DNA of 64,000 bases from Erwinia pyrifoliae DSM 12163 (GTDB lineage: Bacteria > Pseudomonadota > Gammaproteobacteria > Enterobacterales > Enterobacteriaceae), in the NCBI RefSeq assembly GCF_000026985.1, contig NC_017390.1, positions 2,043,807-2,107,806 on the forward strand, written 5' to 3'. Positions 27,753-36,601 of the stretch are shown one piece after another (position 1 is the first letter of the stretch; the number at the start of each line of letters is the position of its first letter). The translations under genes and the position numbers were made by a program. The notes beneath the pieces were generated by a model. It worked only from the letters and a program-made list of their open reading frames with translations, made no database searches and was not told the origin of the DNA.

Positions 27753-27945
27753 ACGGTTTCTCGGTCGCTGGGAAATCAGGTGGGCAGAATACCACAGTTC
27801 GCTCCTCTTTCCCGAGCATCAGTGACAGCAGGCCGTCAGCAATCAGCGGCCCTACCAGTACGCCTCTGAACAGAGATACGCCGAACATCGTACCGATCAG
27901 CAGACCACCAACCGGCGTGAGGTAAATAAATAGCTGTTCAGGCAT
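27733..27945 (-). CDS. Small hydrophobic protein, unknown
   Basis: 70 aa from ATG 27943-27945. One long or two short membrane segments are visible ([22 protein letters not shown] and [16 protein letters not shown]), then a polar tail with KPCEQQTG. The tail overlaps the start of the basic protein gene. The ribosome site is weak. I count it as probable because composition is coding-like and it is the natural first gene of the pair; function unknown. Confidence 0.5.
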   Translation of the reverse strand: MPEQLFIYLTPVGGLLIGTMFGVSLFRGVLVGPLIADGLLSLMLGKEERTVVFCPPDFPATEKPCEQQTG

Positions 27946-27963
27946 TAACTTAAGTATATGCAG

Positions 27964-29175
27964 TTAAATTTCAGTGGCTTTTATTTTACTATCGTCTAAA
28001 TCAATCCAGCTACCTGAACCATCGAAACCTGGTACCGTATTAAAAAATAATAATTCATCCTTTCCCCTTATGCGGAATAATTCTTTTATTTCAGATGTAG
28101 TCATCCTGTTAAAATCTTTTACATCAGGAGGGAAAATGCTTTTTACCGATCCACTCGTTCTGTATCTAGTTTCGACAAGGAGACGTAATCTTCTACTCAC
28201 TTTCTCATGATACACGTAAGGCCCCGTCCACTCCAAGGTGCCATTTATGCGATAGTATTCGATACTTCTTTTTTTGACCCATTGAAGCATAAGCTCCTTA
28301 CCCTCGCTGGTAATTAGGTTATCGGCTAATCGTAAATTATAATTAATAGCTTCCAGAATTTCCCGTGAAATAGCTGACTGAGGCAAAGAGATTAAAAAAG
28401 AATTACTACAACGCTTACTATGAGTTACCCCTTGTAAAAATCCATCGGGTATTTTAACGGATTTGAGTTTGTTTAAAGAAGTGCAGATAATATCGACATC
28501 CATATAACAACCCCCTTCCACATACATCAACACTGACCGAGCTATATCACTTGCGGCCGCAAGGTTTTTGTAAGTGCCATTTATTTCTCTAAAAAAAACT
28601 GAAGAGAGATAACCAGCTAATGATATATTTTCATTAAATACTTCATTGCTTACGTCCAACTTCGTTACCAGGTTGTCATATAACAATCTGGTGTTTTTTA
28701 CTGAGATTGATGGACCGAAATTCCTTGCGAGATATCTGTATTGGGAATTAGTTTCAGAATTATTCATTTTATCTAAAGTTGATAATATTGACTCTGACCT
28801 CGTTGTCCAGATATATACTCGAAAATCGGGGGCCATCTTCGTGTTTAATAGAATATTAGCCAGATCTTCTGCTGAAATGTCATCTCCTTCCCATGTGAAA
28901 TGTATCACAGCGGGGATTCCATTGGCGAAAGTGTTTTCATTGGGAGGCCTTATTTCAGTGTGGCAACCAGCGATAGCATTTGTGAGATGACTTGCCGTTC
29001 TGTTATTATCAGATATTTCTTTGGATGCTAAATGAAATTCGAGCGGGGAATTTCCCATGTATTTTATCTGAGTTAATATTTCCGGCACTTTTCCCAAGCT
29101 GGTATTACTTGCAATTATACTATCCGTGCGATCCTGTTGGCCTGGCATACAATTGGACAGGGGATGAGAGAACAT
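27964..29175 (-). CDS. DXD glycosyltransferase, effector-like
   Basis: 403 aa, no signal peptide. Seen: IHFTWEGDD at 91-99 (start of a GT-A fold, as in the Gly_transf_sug DXD family), AAASDIARSVLMYVEGGCYMDVDI with the nucleotide-sugar/metal motif Asp226-Val-Asp228, TGPYVYHEKV at about 317, and a C-terminal GSGSWIDLDD with a Trp in the place where clostridial-toxin-like and NleB/SseK-type enzymes close their active site. The first 80 residues are Ser/Asn/Thr-rich and look flexible, as in secreted effectors. The gene is markedly AT-rich and isolated. I infer a translocated glycosyltransferase toxin or effector; a cell-surface polysaccharide enzyme is less likely without neighbours. Confidence 0.75.
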   Translation of the reverse strand: MFSHPLSNCMPGQQDRTDSIIASNTSLGKVPEILTQIKYMGNSPLEFHLASKEISDNNRTASHLTNAIAGCHTEIRPPNENTFANGIPAVIHFTWEGDDISAEDLANILLNTKMAPDFRVYIWTTRSESILSTLDKMNNSETNSQYRYLARNFGPSISVKNTRLLYDNLVTKLDVSNEVFNENISLAGYLSSVFFREINGTYKNLAAASDIARSVLMYVEGGCYMDVDIICTSLNKLKSVKIPDGFLQGVTHSKRCSNSFLISLPQSAISREILEAINYNLRLADNLITSEGKELMLQWVKKRSIEYYRINGTLEWTGPYVYHEKVSRRLRLLVETRYRTSGSVKSIFPPDVKDFNRMTTSEIKELFRIRGKDELLFFNTVPGFDGSGSWIDLDDSKIKATEI

Positions 29176-29483
29176 AAAAACCTATAAACTAAAAACATCA
29201 TTTTATATTTTAATCTCTATTAATGAATATCATAAAAAAGTTTTTTTAAGACTCATGGGGATCCCGGTGCGGCCTGACCGTTATACTAAGGCACGCGATC
29301 TGCTGCGTCAGGCGGGGTGATCCGCCTGCGGCTACGGTTGCACAGTATCTGAATTAGGGCCGGATGAGTTGATTCTGGGCTAATGGCGAAGCGCTTGATG
29401 CAGCAGACATGATTGATAACATCTTGTTATAACAGGCATAACCATTTATACCCGCCAATCTGGTTATTCCCACTACGGCAGAA
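29176..29483. other. Intergenic region upstream of the glycosyltransferase gene
   Basis: The first 90 bp are AT-rich and probably the promoter of the glycosyltransferase gene. From 29255 the DNA is GC-richer with a short broken coding-like stretch near 29255-29322 that I cannot identify. Confidence 0.4.
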
Positions 29484-30116
29484 TTATCGCAGCGCCTCAA
29501 TTGCGGCGCGCAAGCTGACCTGTGGGCCGCTCAAAACCGCCAGCGTGCTGTTGACGTATTTTTCCGCTCCGCTCATTGATGCCTGCGCCAGCACAATGCA
29601 GCCCAACGGGCATTCGGGGCGCTGCAAAATATAGCGTGCTATTTCACGATGATAGCCAGCAATATCACTCCGGTTAAACCATGCCCAGGCACGGGGGATC
29701 AGCTCAACGTATAGGCGTTCACCGGGAATAAAGGCGCTGAACAGGCGGGTGGTAGGTTCCAGTGTGGAACGGGCAGTACAAAGCACCAGGATGGTGCCGT
29801 GGTAACGTGCGGCCATCCTGGCCAGCGTCGCATCTATGCGCAGCACCGGTTTGCTGAATTCAGCCTGCCATACAGCTATGCCTAAAGTGGTACAGGTAAC
29901 AATCACCGCATCCGCCTGCTGGCACAGCGCTTCTATCGCCCTGCGCGTGGCGGCGACAATCGCCGGCGTTACCGATCGTTCTGCCTGCGCCTGCGCAAAC
30001 AGATCGCTCTCTACCCGGTGCAATAACTGGATATCGTCTTCCTTCAGCGCCCTTAGCGACTGCTCGAAGACCTCAATGTTGCTTTCGGCTGCATGCAGAC
30101 AGGCAATAACGGTCAT
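29484..30116 (-). CDS. Asp/Glu racemase superfamily protein
   Basis: 210 aa with AGGAGA upstream. The first catalytic-cysteine loop of Asp/Glu/hydantoin racemases is present (ADAVIVTCTTLG). In the second loop, where racemases have GCT/GCAG, it has CIVLAQASMSG, so the second cysteine is Gln or absent. A two-base racemase mechanism is therefore doubtful; a lyase- or isomerase-like activity in the same fold is possible. It lies divergent from hpxO, and allantoin racemase (HpxA) of the same superfamily accompanies hpxO in Klebsiella, so a link to ureide metabolism is conceivable but unproven. Confidence 0.75.
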   Translation of the reverse strand: MTVIACLHAAESNIEVFEQSLRALKEDDIQLLHRVESDLFAQAQAERSVTPAIVAATRRAIEALCQQADAVIVTCTTLGIAVWQAEFSKPVLRIDATLARMAARYHGTILVLCTARSTLEPTTRLFSAFIPGERLYVELIPRAWAWFNRSDIAGYHREIARYILQRPECPLGCIVLAQASMSGAEKYVNSTLAVLSGPQVSLRAAIEALR

Positions 30117-30372
30117 CGTTGATTCTCCTGAGGGGGACCGCTTAACTGTGGCAAAAATTTCCGTTAATGCCAGCCATCATTTTTGATGGCGATAACAAAA
30201 GTTTCTCCTGACAAGCCCCAAAATGATGCAATTGCCCATAAATACGACCTTGGTGGCGAAATGTTTGTTTCGTTTTCCTTCTCTGGTCGCCGAAAACCGG
30301 ACTTTTTTGCTGGCCGCTGGCTGGTATGAAAATTGCTTATTTCCAGGTTGATACGGACAGGAGAAGCAGCAG

Positions 30373-31530
30373 ATGAAAGCAATGATTATCGGTGCCGGTA
30401 TCGGCGGAATGTGCACGGCCATTGCCCTGCGTCGTTGTGGAATTGAGTGCGACGTGTTTGAGGCGGTCAAAGAGATCAAACCGGTAGGTGCCGCCATCTC
30501 CATCTGGCCAAACGGGGTTAAATGCCTTAATTATCTTGGAATGAAAGAGGCGCTGCGCGCTATTGGCGGCACGATGGATTACATGGCCTACCGGGATTTC
30601 CGCAGCGCGGACACCCTGACGCAGTTCAGTCTCGCTCCTTTGGTACAGCATTCAGGCGAGCGTCCCTACCCGGTGGTGCGATCCGAATTACAGGCAATGC
30701 TGCTGGACACCTTTGGCCGCAGCCGGGTTCAGTTTGGCAAACGGATCTGCCGCGTGGCGCAGAACGGTGACGGTGTAACTGCTTTCTTCGAGGATTGCAG
30801 CGAGGCTCACGGCGATCTGCTGATCGCCTGTGACGGCACGCACTCGGTGGTACGCAAAACGGTGCTCGGCTTTTCTCCGGATCGCCGCTATGCCGGCTAC
30901 GTCAACTGGAACGGACTGGTAGAGATTGACCCGTCGCTGGCTCCGGTTAATCAATGGACCACCTTCGTTGGCGAAGGGAAACGCGTGTCGCTGATGCCGG
31001 TTGCCGGCAATCGCTTCTATTTCTTCTTTGACGTCCCGCTGCCGAAAGGCCTGGCGGAAGACCGCAGCTCGATCCGCGCCGATTTAACCCGCTACTTTGC
31101 GGGCTGGGCCGCCCCAGTGCAACGGCTGATTGCGCAGCTGGATCCGGATATCACCAACCGCGTGGAAATTCACGATATCGAGCCATTTGCACCGCTGGTG
31201 AAGGGCCGTATCGCATTACTGGGCGATGCCGCACACAGCACCACGCCGGATATTGGTCAAGGCGGCTGCGCGGCCATGGAGGATGCGGTAGTGCTGGCGA
31301 TGGCGTTGCAAAGCAATTCGCTGGGCATTGAGGATGCACTACTGCGTTACCAGTCTCAACGCGCCGGGCGGGTTAAGGATCTGGTGCTGAAAGCGCGTAA
31401 ACGCTGTGATATTACCCATGCAAAAGATGCCGCGCTCACCGCCGAATGGTACGCCGGGCTGAAACAAGAGAGCGGAGAACGCATTATCGGCGGAATGTGT
31501 GAAACCATTCAGGGCGGCCCGCTGCCCTGA
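30373..31530 (+). CDS. hpxO: FAD-dependent urate hydroxylase
   Basis: 385 aa. Converts urate to 5-hydroxyisourate with NADH and FAD, the flavoprotein alternative to uricase. Seen: the GxGxxG motif GAGIGGMCTAIALRR at residues 7-21, a DG motif (IACDGTHSVVR), and the second FAD motif ALLGDAAHSTTPDIGQGG. Length and sequence pattern match Klebsiella HpxO (384 aa). The ribosome site is AGGAGA. With guaD 2.5 kb away it points to purine catabolism, but no hpxT/hpxQ genes for the next steps are in view. Its stop codon lies inside a long perfect hairpin. Confidence 0.93.
   Translation: MKAMIIGAGIGGMCTAIALRRCGIECDVFEAVKEIKPVGAAISIWPNGVKCLNYLGMKEALRAIGGTMDYMAYRDFRSADTLTQFSLAPLVQHSGERPYPVVRSELQAMLLDTFGRSRVQFGKRICRVAQNGDGVTAFFEDCSEAHGDLLIACDGTHSVVRKTVLGFSPDRRYAGYVNWNGLVEIDPSLAPVNQWTTFVGEGKRVSLMPVAGNRFYFFFDVPLPKGLAEDRSSIRADLTRYFAGWAAPVQRLIAQLDPDITNRVEIHDIEPFAPLVKGRIALLGDAAHSTTPDIGQGGCAAMEDAVVLAMALQSNSLGIEDALLRYQSQRAGRVKDLVLKARKRCDITHAKDAALTAEWYAGLKQESGERIIGGMCETIQGGPLP
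30664..30671 (-). promoter_or_regulatory. KOPS-like octamer, leftward
   Basis: CCCTACCC on the + strand (GGGTAGGG on the minus), inside hpxO, pointing to dif. Confidence 0.4.
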
Positions 31531-31538
31531 ATGGTTTC
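31501..31538. terminator. Long hairpin over the hpxO stop codon
   Basis: GAAACCATTCAGGGC and GCCCTGAATGGTTTC form a perfect 15-bp stem with loop GGCCCGCT. The left arm and loop encode the HpxO C-terminus, and the TGA stop is in the right arm. It lies between convergent hpxO and dcp. T-tract is poor, so it may protect RNA ends rather than terminate alone. Confidence 0.6.
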
Positions 31539-31581
31539 AGCCCTTTCTCAGCGGCTGTATTTTATACTGGTACCCGTGGAG

Positions 31582-33717
31582 TTATTGAAGCCCACGGTCA
31601 GACAACATCGAATCGATTTCCGCATCGCGGCCGCGCCAGTCGCGATAAAGCTGCTTAAGATCTTCGCTGTTACCGCGTGACAACACTTTGTCACGGAAAA
31701 GCTGACCGTTTTCCCGCGTCAAGCCACCGTGCTCATCAAACCAGGCAAAACCGTCGTCGGCGAGCATCTGGGTCCACAGATAGGCGTAATAACCTGCGGC
31801 ATAGCCGCTGCCCCAGATATGCTGGAAGTAACTGGAGCGATAGCGCGGCGGTACCGCTGGCAAACCGATCTTCTCCTGCTTCAAGGCAGCCTGCTCGAAG
31901 CTATCGACCTGCTGTAAAGGCTGCCCGGCACTGAGAGCGTGCCAGTGTTGATCGAGCAATGCTGCGGCCAGCAGTTCGCTCATCTCGTAACCTTTATTGA
32001 ATTGGCTGGCGCGCAACATTTTGTCGCGCAGCGTGGTGGGCATCGGCTCTCCTGTCTGATAATGACGGGCAAAGTGGCTAAACACCTGCGGGTTACTGGC
32101 CCAGTGCTCGTTGAACTGTGACGGGAATTCAACAAAGTCACGCGGGGTGGCCGTACCGGACAGGCTCGGGTAACGCTGGTCGGCGAACATCCCGTTCAGC
32201 GCATGGCCGAATTCGTGGAACAGAGTAATGACATCATCCCACGACAGCAGAGCCGGCTGGCCAGCTGCAGGTTTGCTGAAGTTGGCGACGTTATAAATAA
32301 CCGGCTTACTGCCCAGCAGCGTTGACTGGTCAACGAAGTTGCCCATCCACGCCCCGCCGCCTTTATTGTCGCGCTTAAACCAGTCGGCATAGAACAGCGC
32401 CAGCGGAGTACCGTCTTTATCAAGCACCTCATAGACCTTGACGTCCGGCTGATATACCGGCAGATCGGGGCGCGGTTTAAAGGTGATGCCGTACAGCCGT
32501 GTGGCGGCATAAAAAACCCCGTTCTCCAGCACGTTGTTCAACTCGAAATAGGGCTTGATTTCTGATTCATCAAGGTCGTATTTCGCCCGCCGCACCTGTT
32601 CGGCATAGAACTGCCAGTCCCACGGGGCAACAGCAAAACCGCCTTTCTGCCGATCGATAACCGCCTGTATATCGTCCGCTTCACGCTGCGCGCGAGCGGT
32701 GGCAGCCGGAACAATTTTGCGCATAAATTCCAGCGCTGCCTGTGGCGTTTTTGCCATCTGATCCTGGAGTTTCCAGGCCGCATAACTGTCGAAGCCCAGC
32801 AATTTGGCCTGCTGCGCCCGCACCTGCGCAAGGCGTATAATCACTTCACGCGTGTCGTTACCGTCTGATTTCTCTGCGCGCGTCCAGCTGGCGTCAAACA
32901 GAGTCTTACGTGCTGCGCGATCGCTTAATACCTGCAAATCAGGCTGTTGGGTGGTGTTCTGCAACGTCAGCAACCACTGGTTTTTCAGTCCCCGAGCCTG
33001 GGCCGCATCTGCGGCGGCGGTCAGTTCGTCCTGACTTAGACCGGCCAGCTGCTGCGGATTGTGGTACAGCGCGCCTCCGGCTTTGGTCGCCGCCAGCAGG
33101 CGATTGCTAAAGCGGGTGCTGAGGGTTGCTGACTCCTGATTGAGCGCTTTCAGTTGCGTCTTGTCTGCGTCATTGAGGCGCGCTCCGGCCAGCACGAACG
33201 CCTGCCAGGTGACCTCCACCAGACGCAGCGACTCTGCGTCCAGCTGGAGCTGCTGGCGTTGCTGGTACACGCTGTCCAGCCGGGCGAAAAGTTTGGCGTT
33301 CAGCATAATATCATCCTTCAGCGCCGCCAATGCAGGTGACATCTCTTCGTCCAGAGCCTGTAGCTCATCGCTGGTATTACTTGCCGTCATCGCGCTGAAA
33401 ACACTGTAGACGCGCTGTAGTTTCTGCCCGCTCTGCTCCAGCGCCTGATAGGTGTTGGCGAAGTCTGGCGGGGCAGGATTATTGGCTATACGTTCAATTT
33501 CAGCGCGCTTATCAGCGATGGCCGCGACAAGCGCCGGGCGGTAATCGGCGTTTTTTATCTTGTCGAATGGCGGAGCCTGAAACGGCAGTGCACTGGCCTG
33601 ACTGAAGGGATGACTCTGTTTTGACTGCATCTGGCGGCTCTCCTGTTTTGATTCTGCCGCCTGTGCGCCGGCGGTAAGTGCCATACCGATGGCCAAGACT
33701 AACGGTGTTATTCTCAT
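31582..33717 (-). CDS. dcp: Peptidyl-dipeptidase Dcp, with signal peptide
   Basis: 711 aa, M3 family metallopeptidase that removes C-terminal dipeptides. Seen: the zinc site HEFGHALNG (about residue 497 onward) and downstream FVEFPSQFNEHWA, plus IWGSGYAAGYYAYLWTQMLADD near the C-terminus. The first 21 residues (MRITPLVLAIGMALTAGAQAA) form a clear cleavable signal peptide, so export is expected; E. coli Dcp, about 30 residues shorter, lacks this. It has AAGGAGAG upstream. In E. coli dcp neighbours ydfG; here guaD lies between them. Confidence 0.93.
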   Translation of the reverse strand: MRITPLVLAIGMALTAGAQAAESKQESRQMQSKQSHPFSQASALPFQAPPFDKIKNADYRPALVAAIADKRAEIERIANNPAPPDFANTYQALEQSGQKLQRVYSVFSAMTASNTSDELQALDEEMSPALAALKDDIMLNAKLFARLDSVYQQRQQLQLDAESLRLVEVTWQAFVLAGARLNDADKTQLKALNQESATLSTRFSNRLLAATKAGGALYHNPQQLAGLSQDELTAAADAAQARGLKNQWLLTLQNTTQQPDLQVLSDRAARKTLFDASWTRAEKSDGNDTREVIIRLAQVRAQQAKLLGFDSYAAWKLQDQMAKTPQAALEFMRKIVPAATARAQREADDIQAVIDRQKGGFAVAPWDWQFYAEQVRRAKYDLDESEIKPYFELNNVLENGVFYAATRLYGITFKPRPDLPVYQPDVKVYEVLDKDGTPLALFYADWFKRDNKGGGAWMGNFVDQSTLLGSKPVIYNVANFSKPAAGQPALLSWDDVITLFHEFGHALNGMFADQRYPSLSGTATPRDFVEFPSQFNEHWASNPQVFSHFARHYQTGEPMPTTLRDKMLRASQFNKGYEMSELLAAALLDQHWHALSAGQPLQQVDSFEQAALKQEKIGLPAVPPRYRSSYFQHIWGSGYAAGYYAYLWTQMLADDGFAWFDEHGGLTRENGQLFRDKVLSRGNSEDLKQLYRDWRGRDAEIDSMLSDRGLQ

Positions 33718-33975
33718 TGTTACTCTGCTCTCCTTTCATCCGGTTACCAAAATTCCAGCATAAACGTTGCGGACGGCAAAATCATTAACAACATTGATAT
33801 ATGGCGATAATTTCTTTTGCCATCGTCGCCGTAGCGTGGTTTTTCGCCCGTCAGATCTGTCGGTCAGCGCTTCAAGCCTAAGGCTTCAGCGCGCTCATCA
33901 ATACGAAATAAGTGACAGGGTAACGACAATGACGGGTCCTCAACACAGCGGAGGATCGCCCTGCCAGGAGCGCAA

Positions 33976-35307
33976 TTATGCCGACTGCTCCACGTTTGCG
34001 CGCTGCCACACGCAGCGACCATTTACCCAGGTAGCGGCGATATTGCGGTCGTCGCCCAGCGTCATCAGCAGAAACAGTTTTTCCCAAATATCGCGGCTGT
34101 TGGCGAAGCGCATCTGTTGTAACGCCGTGACTTGCGGGTCCAACACCACGAAATCCGCCTCTTTGCCGCTGGCAAAATTACCGATGTAGCGGTCGAGATC
34201 CAACGCCTGCGCTCCGCCGAGCGTTGCGTGATAGAAAGCTTCACAGGCGGCCAGCTTATAGCCGCGCAGCTGGCCAACTTTGTAGGCTTCCCCCATGGTT
34301 TGCAACATGCTAAAACTGGTGCCCGCCCCCACGTCAGTACCCAGTCCCAGCTTGACGCCCTGCTGCCAGCAGCGCTGAAGATTGAATAAACCGCTGCCGA
34401 GGAACAGGTTTGAGGTTGGACAGAAGGCGACCGCCGACGCAGTATCGTGCAGGCATTGCCATTCTCTGTTTTCCAGATGCAGGCAGTGGGCAAACAGGCT
34501 GCGTTTACCGGTGAGCTGATAATGGTGGTAGACGTCCAGATAGCCGTCATGCTGCGGGAACAGCGCTTTAACCCAGGCGACCTCCTGCGGATTTTCGCTC
34601 AGGTGGGTATGTAACCAGACATCAGGGTACTCGCTGCGTAACTGCTGCACTTTTTCCAGCAGCTGTGGCGAAGAAGTCGGAGCAAAGCGTGGCGTCAGCG
34701 CGTAGTTCAGACGCCCTTTGTTATGCCAGCGTTCTATCAGATCCCGCGTTTGCTGGTAACTCTGCTCCGGGGTTTCAGTCAGTTCTTCTGGCGCATTGCG
34801 ATCCATCATCACCTTACCGGCAATCAGCCGCATCCCCAGTTTTTCTGCCGCCGCAAACAGTGCGTCAACCGACTGCGGATGGACGGTGCCAAATACCAGC
34901 GCGGTAGTGGTGCCGTTGCTCAGCAGCTGTTCCAGGAAGAACGCCGACATCTTTGCCGAATGGTCTGCACAACGGTACTGCCCTTCCACCGGGAAGGTAT
35001 AACGGTTAAGCCATTGCAGAAGCTGCTCGCCGTAAGCACCAATCATTTCAGTTTGCGGATAGTGAATATGGCTATCGATAAAGCCCGGTACAATTAACCG
35101 GCCGCGATAATCAAGGATAGTCTCGCCCGGCCTTAACAGCTGCCGGCCCGCCTCCCATTCTGAGAGCGAGACAATGTGCCCCTCATCCAGCAGCAGCAGT
35201 CCGTCTTCGAGGTAGCGCGCGGCTTCAGCCAGGTTGAGCGGGTTGTCAACCGTATGGGTGATATCAAAGAAACTGGCACGGATGGCGCGCGTATAGCTCA
35301 CTGACAT
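33976..35307 (-). CDS. guaD: Guanine deaminase
   Basis: 443 aa from ATG 35307 (AAGGA seven bases upstream); the frame extends 21 codons further but without a ribosome site. Hydrolyses guanine to xanthine and ammonia. Seen: the amidohydrolase metal motif DSHIHYPQTEMIG, then ALTPRFAPTSS, HTHLSENPQEV, and the distal GLGTDVGAGTSFSMLQTM carrying the catalytic Asp. Length and motifs match zinc-dependent GuaD. With hpxO nearby it suggests use of purines as a nitrogen source. The gene stands between dcp and ydfG, a place where E. coli has no gene. Confidence 0.95.
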   Translation of the reverse strand: MSVSYTRAIRASFFDITHTVDNPLNLAEAARYLEDGLLLLDEGHIVSLSEWEAGRQLLRPGETILDYRGRLIVPGFIDSHIHYPQTEMIGAYGEQLLQWLNRYTFPVEGQYRCADHSAKMSAFFLEQLLSNGTTTALVFGTVHPQSVDALFAAAEKLGMRLIAGKVMMDRNAPEELTETPEQSYQQTRDLIERWHNKGRLNYALTPRFAPTSSPQLLEKVQQLRSEYPDVWLHTHLSENPQEVAWVKALFPQHDGYLDVYHHYQLTGKRSLFAHCLHLENREWQCLHDTASAVAFCPTSNLFLGSGLFNLQRCWQQGVKLGLGTDVGAGTSFSMLQTMGEAYKVGQLRGYKLAACEAFYHATLGGAQALDLDRYIGNFASGKEADFVVLDPQVTALQQMRFANSRDIWEKLFLLMTLGDDRNIAATWVNGRCVWQRANVEQSA

Positions 35308-35684
35308 AGTTATTCCTTTACAACATTCCCGGCAGCTGGGAAGTTTGATGATTGAGAGTTGCCTTTGCAATTGTTATGCCAGCGGATATACGCCTGATAA
35401 CCCCTTAAATGACAGAAGGTTAAATTCTTCCTTCTGGTTTATCGCCTGCATTATCACTTCGAGTGCGCGTCCGGTAGCTCGCCGGATAAACTGTTGCAAA
35501 GCCCTGTTTTGTCAATCCCGGAGCTTATTTGAATTTTGCTTTGCACATTGTTAACGCAATCGTAAAAGCCGCCGCATGCTGTTGGTGCAGTTATTTCGTC
35601 TTAAGTTAATCATTCGCTTATTATCAGCCGGGCCGATCGGGTGGTAAGGTGTTCACAACCTAAAATGCATTGAGGAACATTAAA
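35308..35684. other. Intergenic region guaD / ydfG
   Basis: About 380 bp between divergent genes, holding both promoters. No repeat, operator or RNA gene is recognised. Confidence 0.5.
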
Positions 35685-36434
35685 ATGATCGTATTTATTA
35701 CCGGCGCGACAGCCGGTTTTGGTCAAAGCATCGCCCGCCGCTTTGTCGCCATGGGCCATCAGGTTATTGCCACCGGTCGCCGTCAGGAGCGGCTGGATGC
35801 CCTGAAGCAGGAACTGGGCGCCAGCCTGTACCCCCTGGTGCTGGATGTGCGCGACCGCAGTGGGATCGAAACAGCCCTGAACAGCCTGCCGGCGGAGTGG
35901 CGCAATATCGATGTACTGGTCAATAACGCCGGACTGGCTTTGGGGATTGAACCCGCGCAGCAGGCCAGCCTGCAAGACTGGGAGGATATGATCGACACCA
36001 ACAATAAAGGCCTGGTGTATATGACACACGCTATCCTGCCTGGCATGATAGCGCGGAACGTCGGGCACATCATTAATATGGGTTCCATTGCCGGTAGCTG
36101 GCCCTATCCGGGTGGCAATGTCTACGGTGCAACCAAAGCATTTGTCCGTCAGTTCAGCTTCAACCTGCGTACTGACCTGCACGGCACCGCGCTGCGCGTC
36201 ACCGATATTGAACCAGGTCTGGTAGGCGGTACCGAGTTTTCTCATATTCGTTTCAAGGGCGACGATGCGCGTGCTGACAATGTCTATCAAGGCGTTGAGG
36301 CTTTAACGGCAGAAGATGTCACCGAAGCCGTCTGGTGGGTGGCTACCTTGCCTGGGCACGTTAATATCAATGCGCTTGAGATGATGCCGGTTGGGCAGAG
36401 CCAGGCGGGCCTGCGCGTGCACAAAATCGCGTAA
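35685..36434 (+). CDS. ydfG: NADP-dependent 3-hydroxy acid dehydrogenase YdfG
   Basis: 249 aa from ATG 35685, preceded by GAGGAAC. Short-chain dehydrogenase that oxidises L-allo-threonine, L-serine and other 3-hydroxy acids (and reduces malonic semialdehyde in E. coli). Seen: the cofactor loop GATAGFGQSIARRF (residues 7-20), an NNAGLALG motif, the catalytic Ser in NMGSIAGSWPYPGG and the YGATK active-site pair (Tyr and Lys four apart). It is the first gene of the stretch colinear with the E. coli terminus. Confidence 0.95.
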   Translation: MIVFITGATAGFGQSIARRFVAMGHQVIATGRRQERLDALKQELGASLYPLVLDVRDRSGIETALNSLPAEWRNIDVLVNNAGLALGIEPAQQASLQDWEDMIDTNNKGLVYMTHAILPGMIARNVGHIINMGSIAGSWPYPGGNVYGATKAFVRQFSFNLRTDLHGTALRVTDIEPGLVGGTEFSHIRFKGDDARADNVYQGVEALTAEDVTEAVWWVATLPGHVNINALEMMPVGQSQAGLRVHKIA

Positions 36435-36601
36435 CCGTAAAAGCAGAATTCAGTGATTCTGCCAGTCAACGTAGATTTAAATCTCGCTTAAGCCTCAATG
36501 GCGCGGTTGGCTGACTGGTTAGCGCCTTAAAGCTGGTGATATACTGGCAGACAAGATCCGCACAGTCATTACGGCTGGCAGCCTACAGAAGGGAACCGAA
36601 T

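Noticed and set aside
30768..30780. Fourth matS site in hpxO (GTGACGGTGTAAC)
   Set aside because: One mismatch in an essential arm base (GTAAC for GTCAC); not counted.
31677..31697. GTGAC...GTCAC palindrome in dcp
   Set aside because: The arms are separated by eight bases instead of three, so it is not matS.
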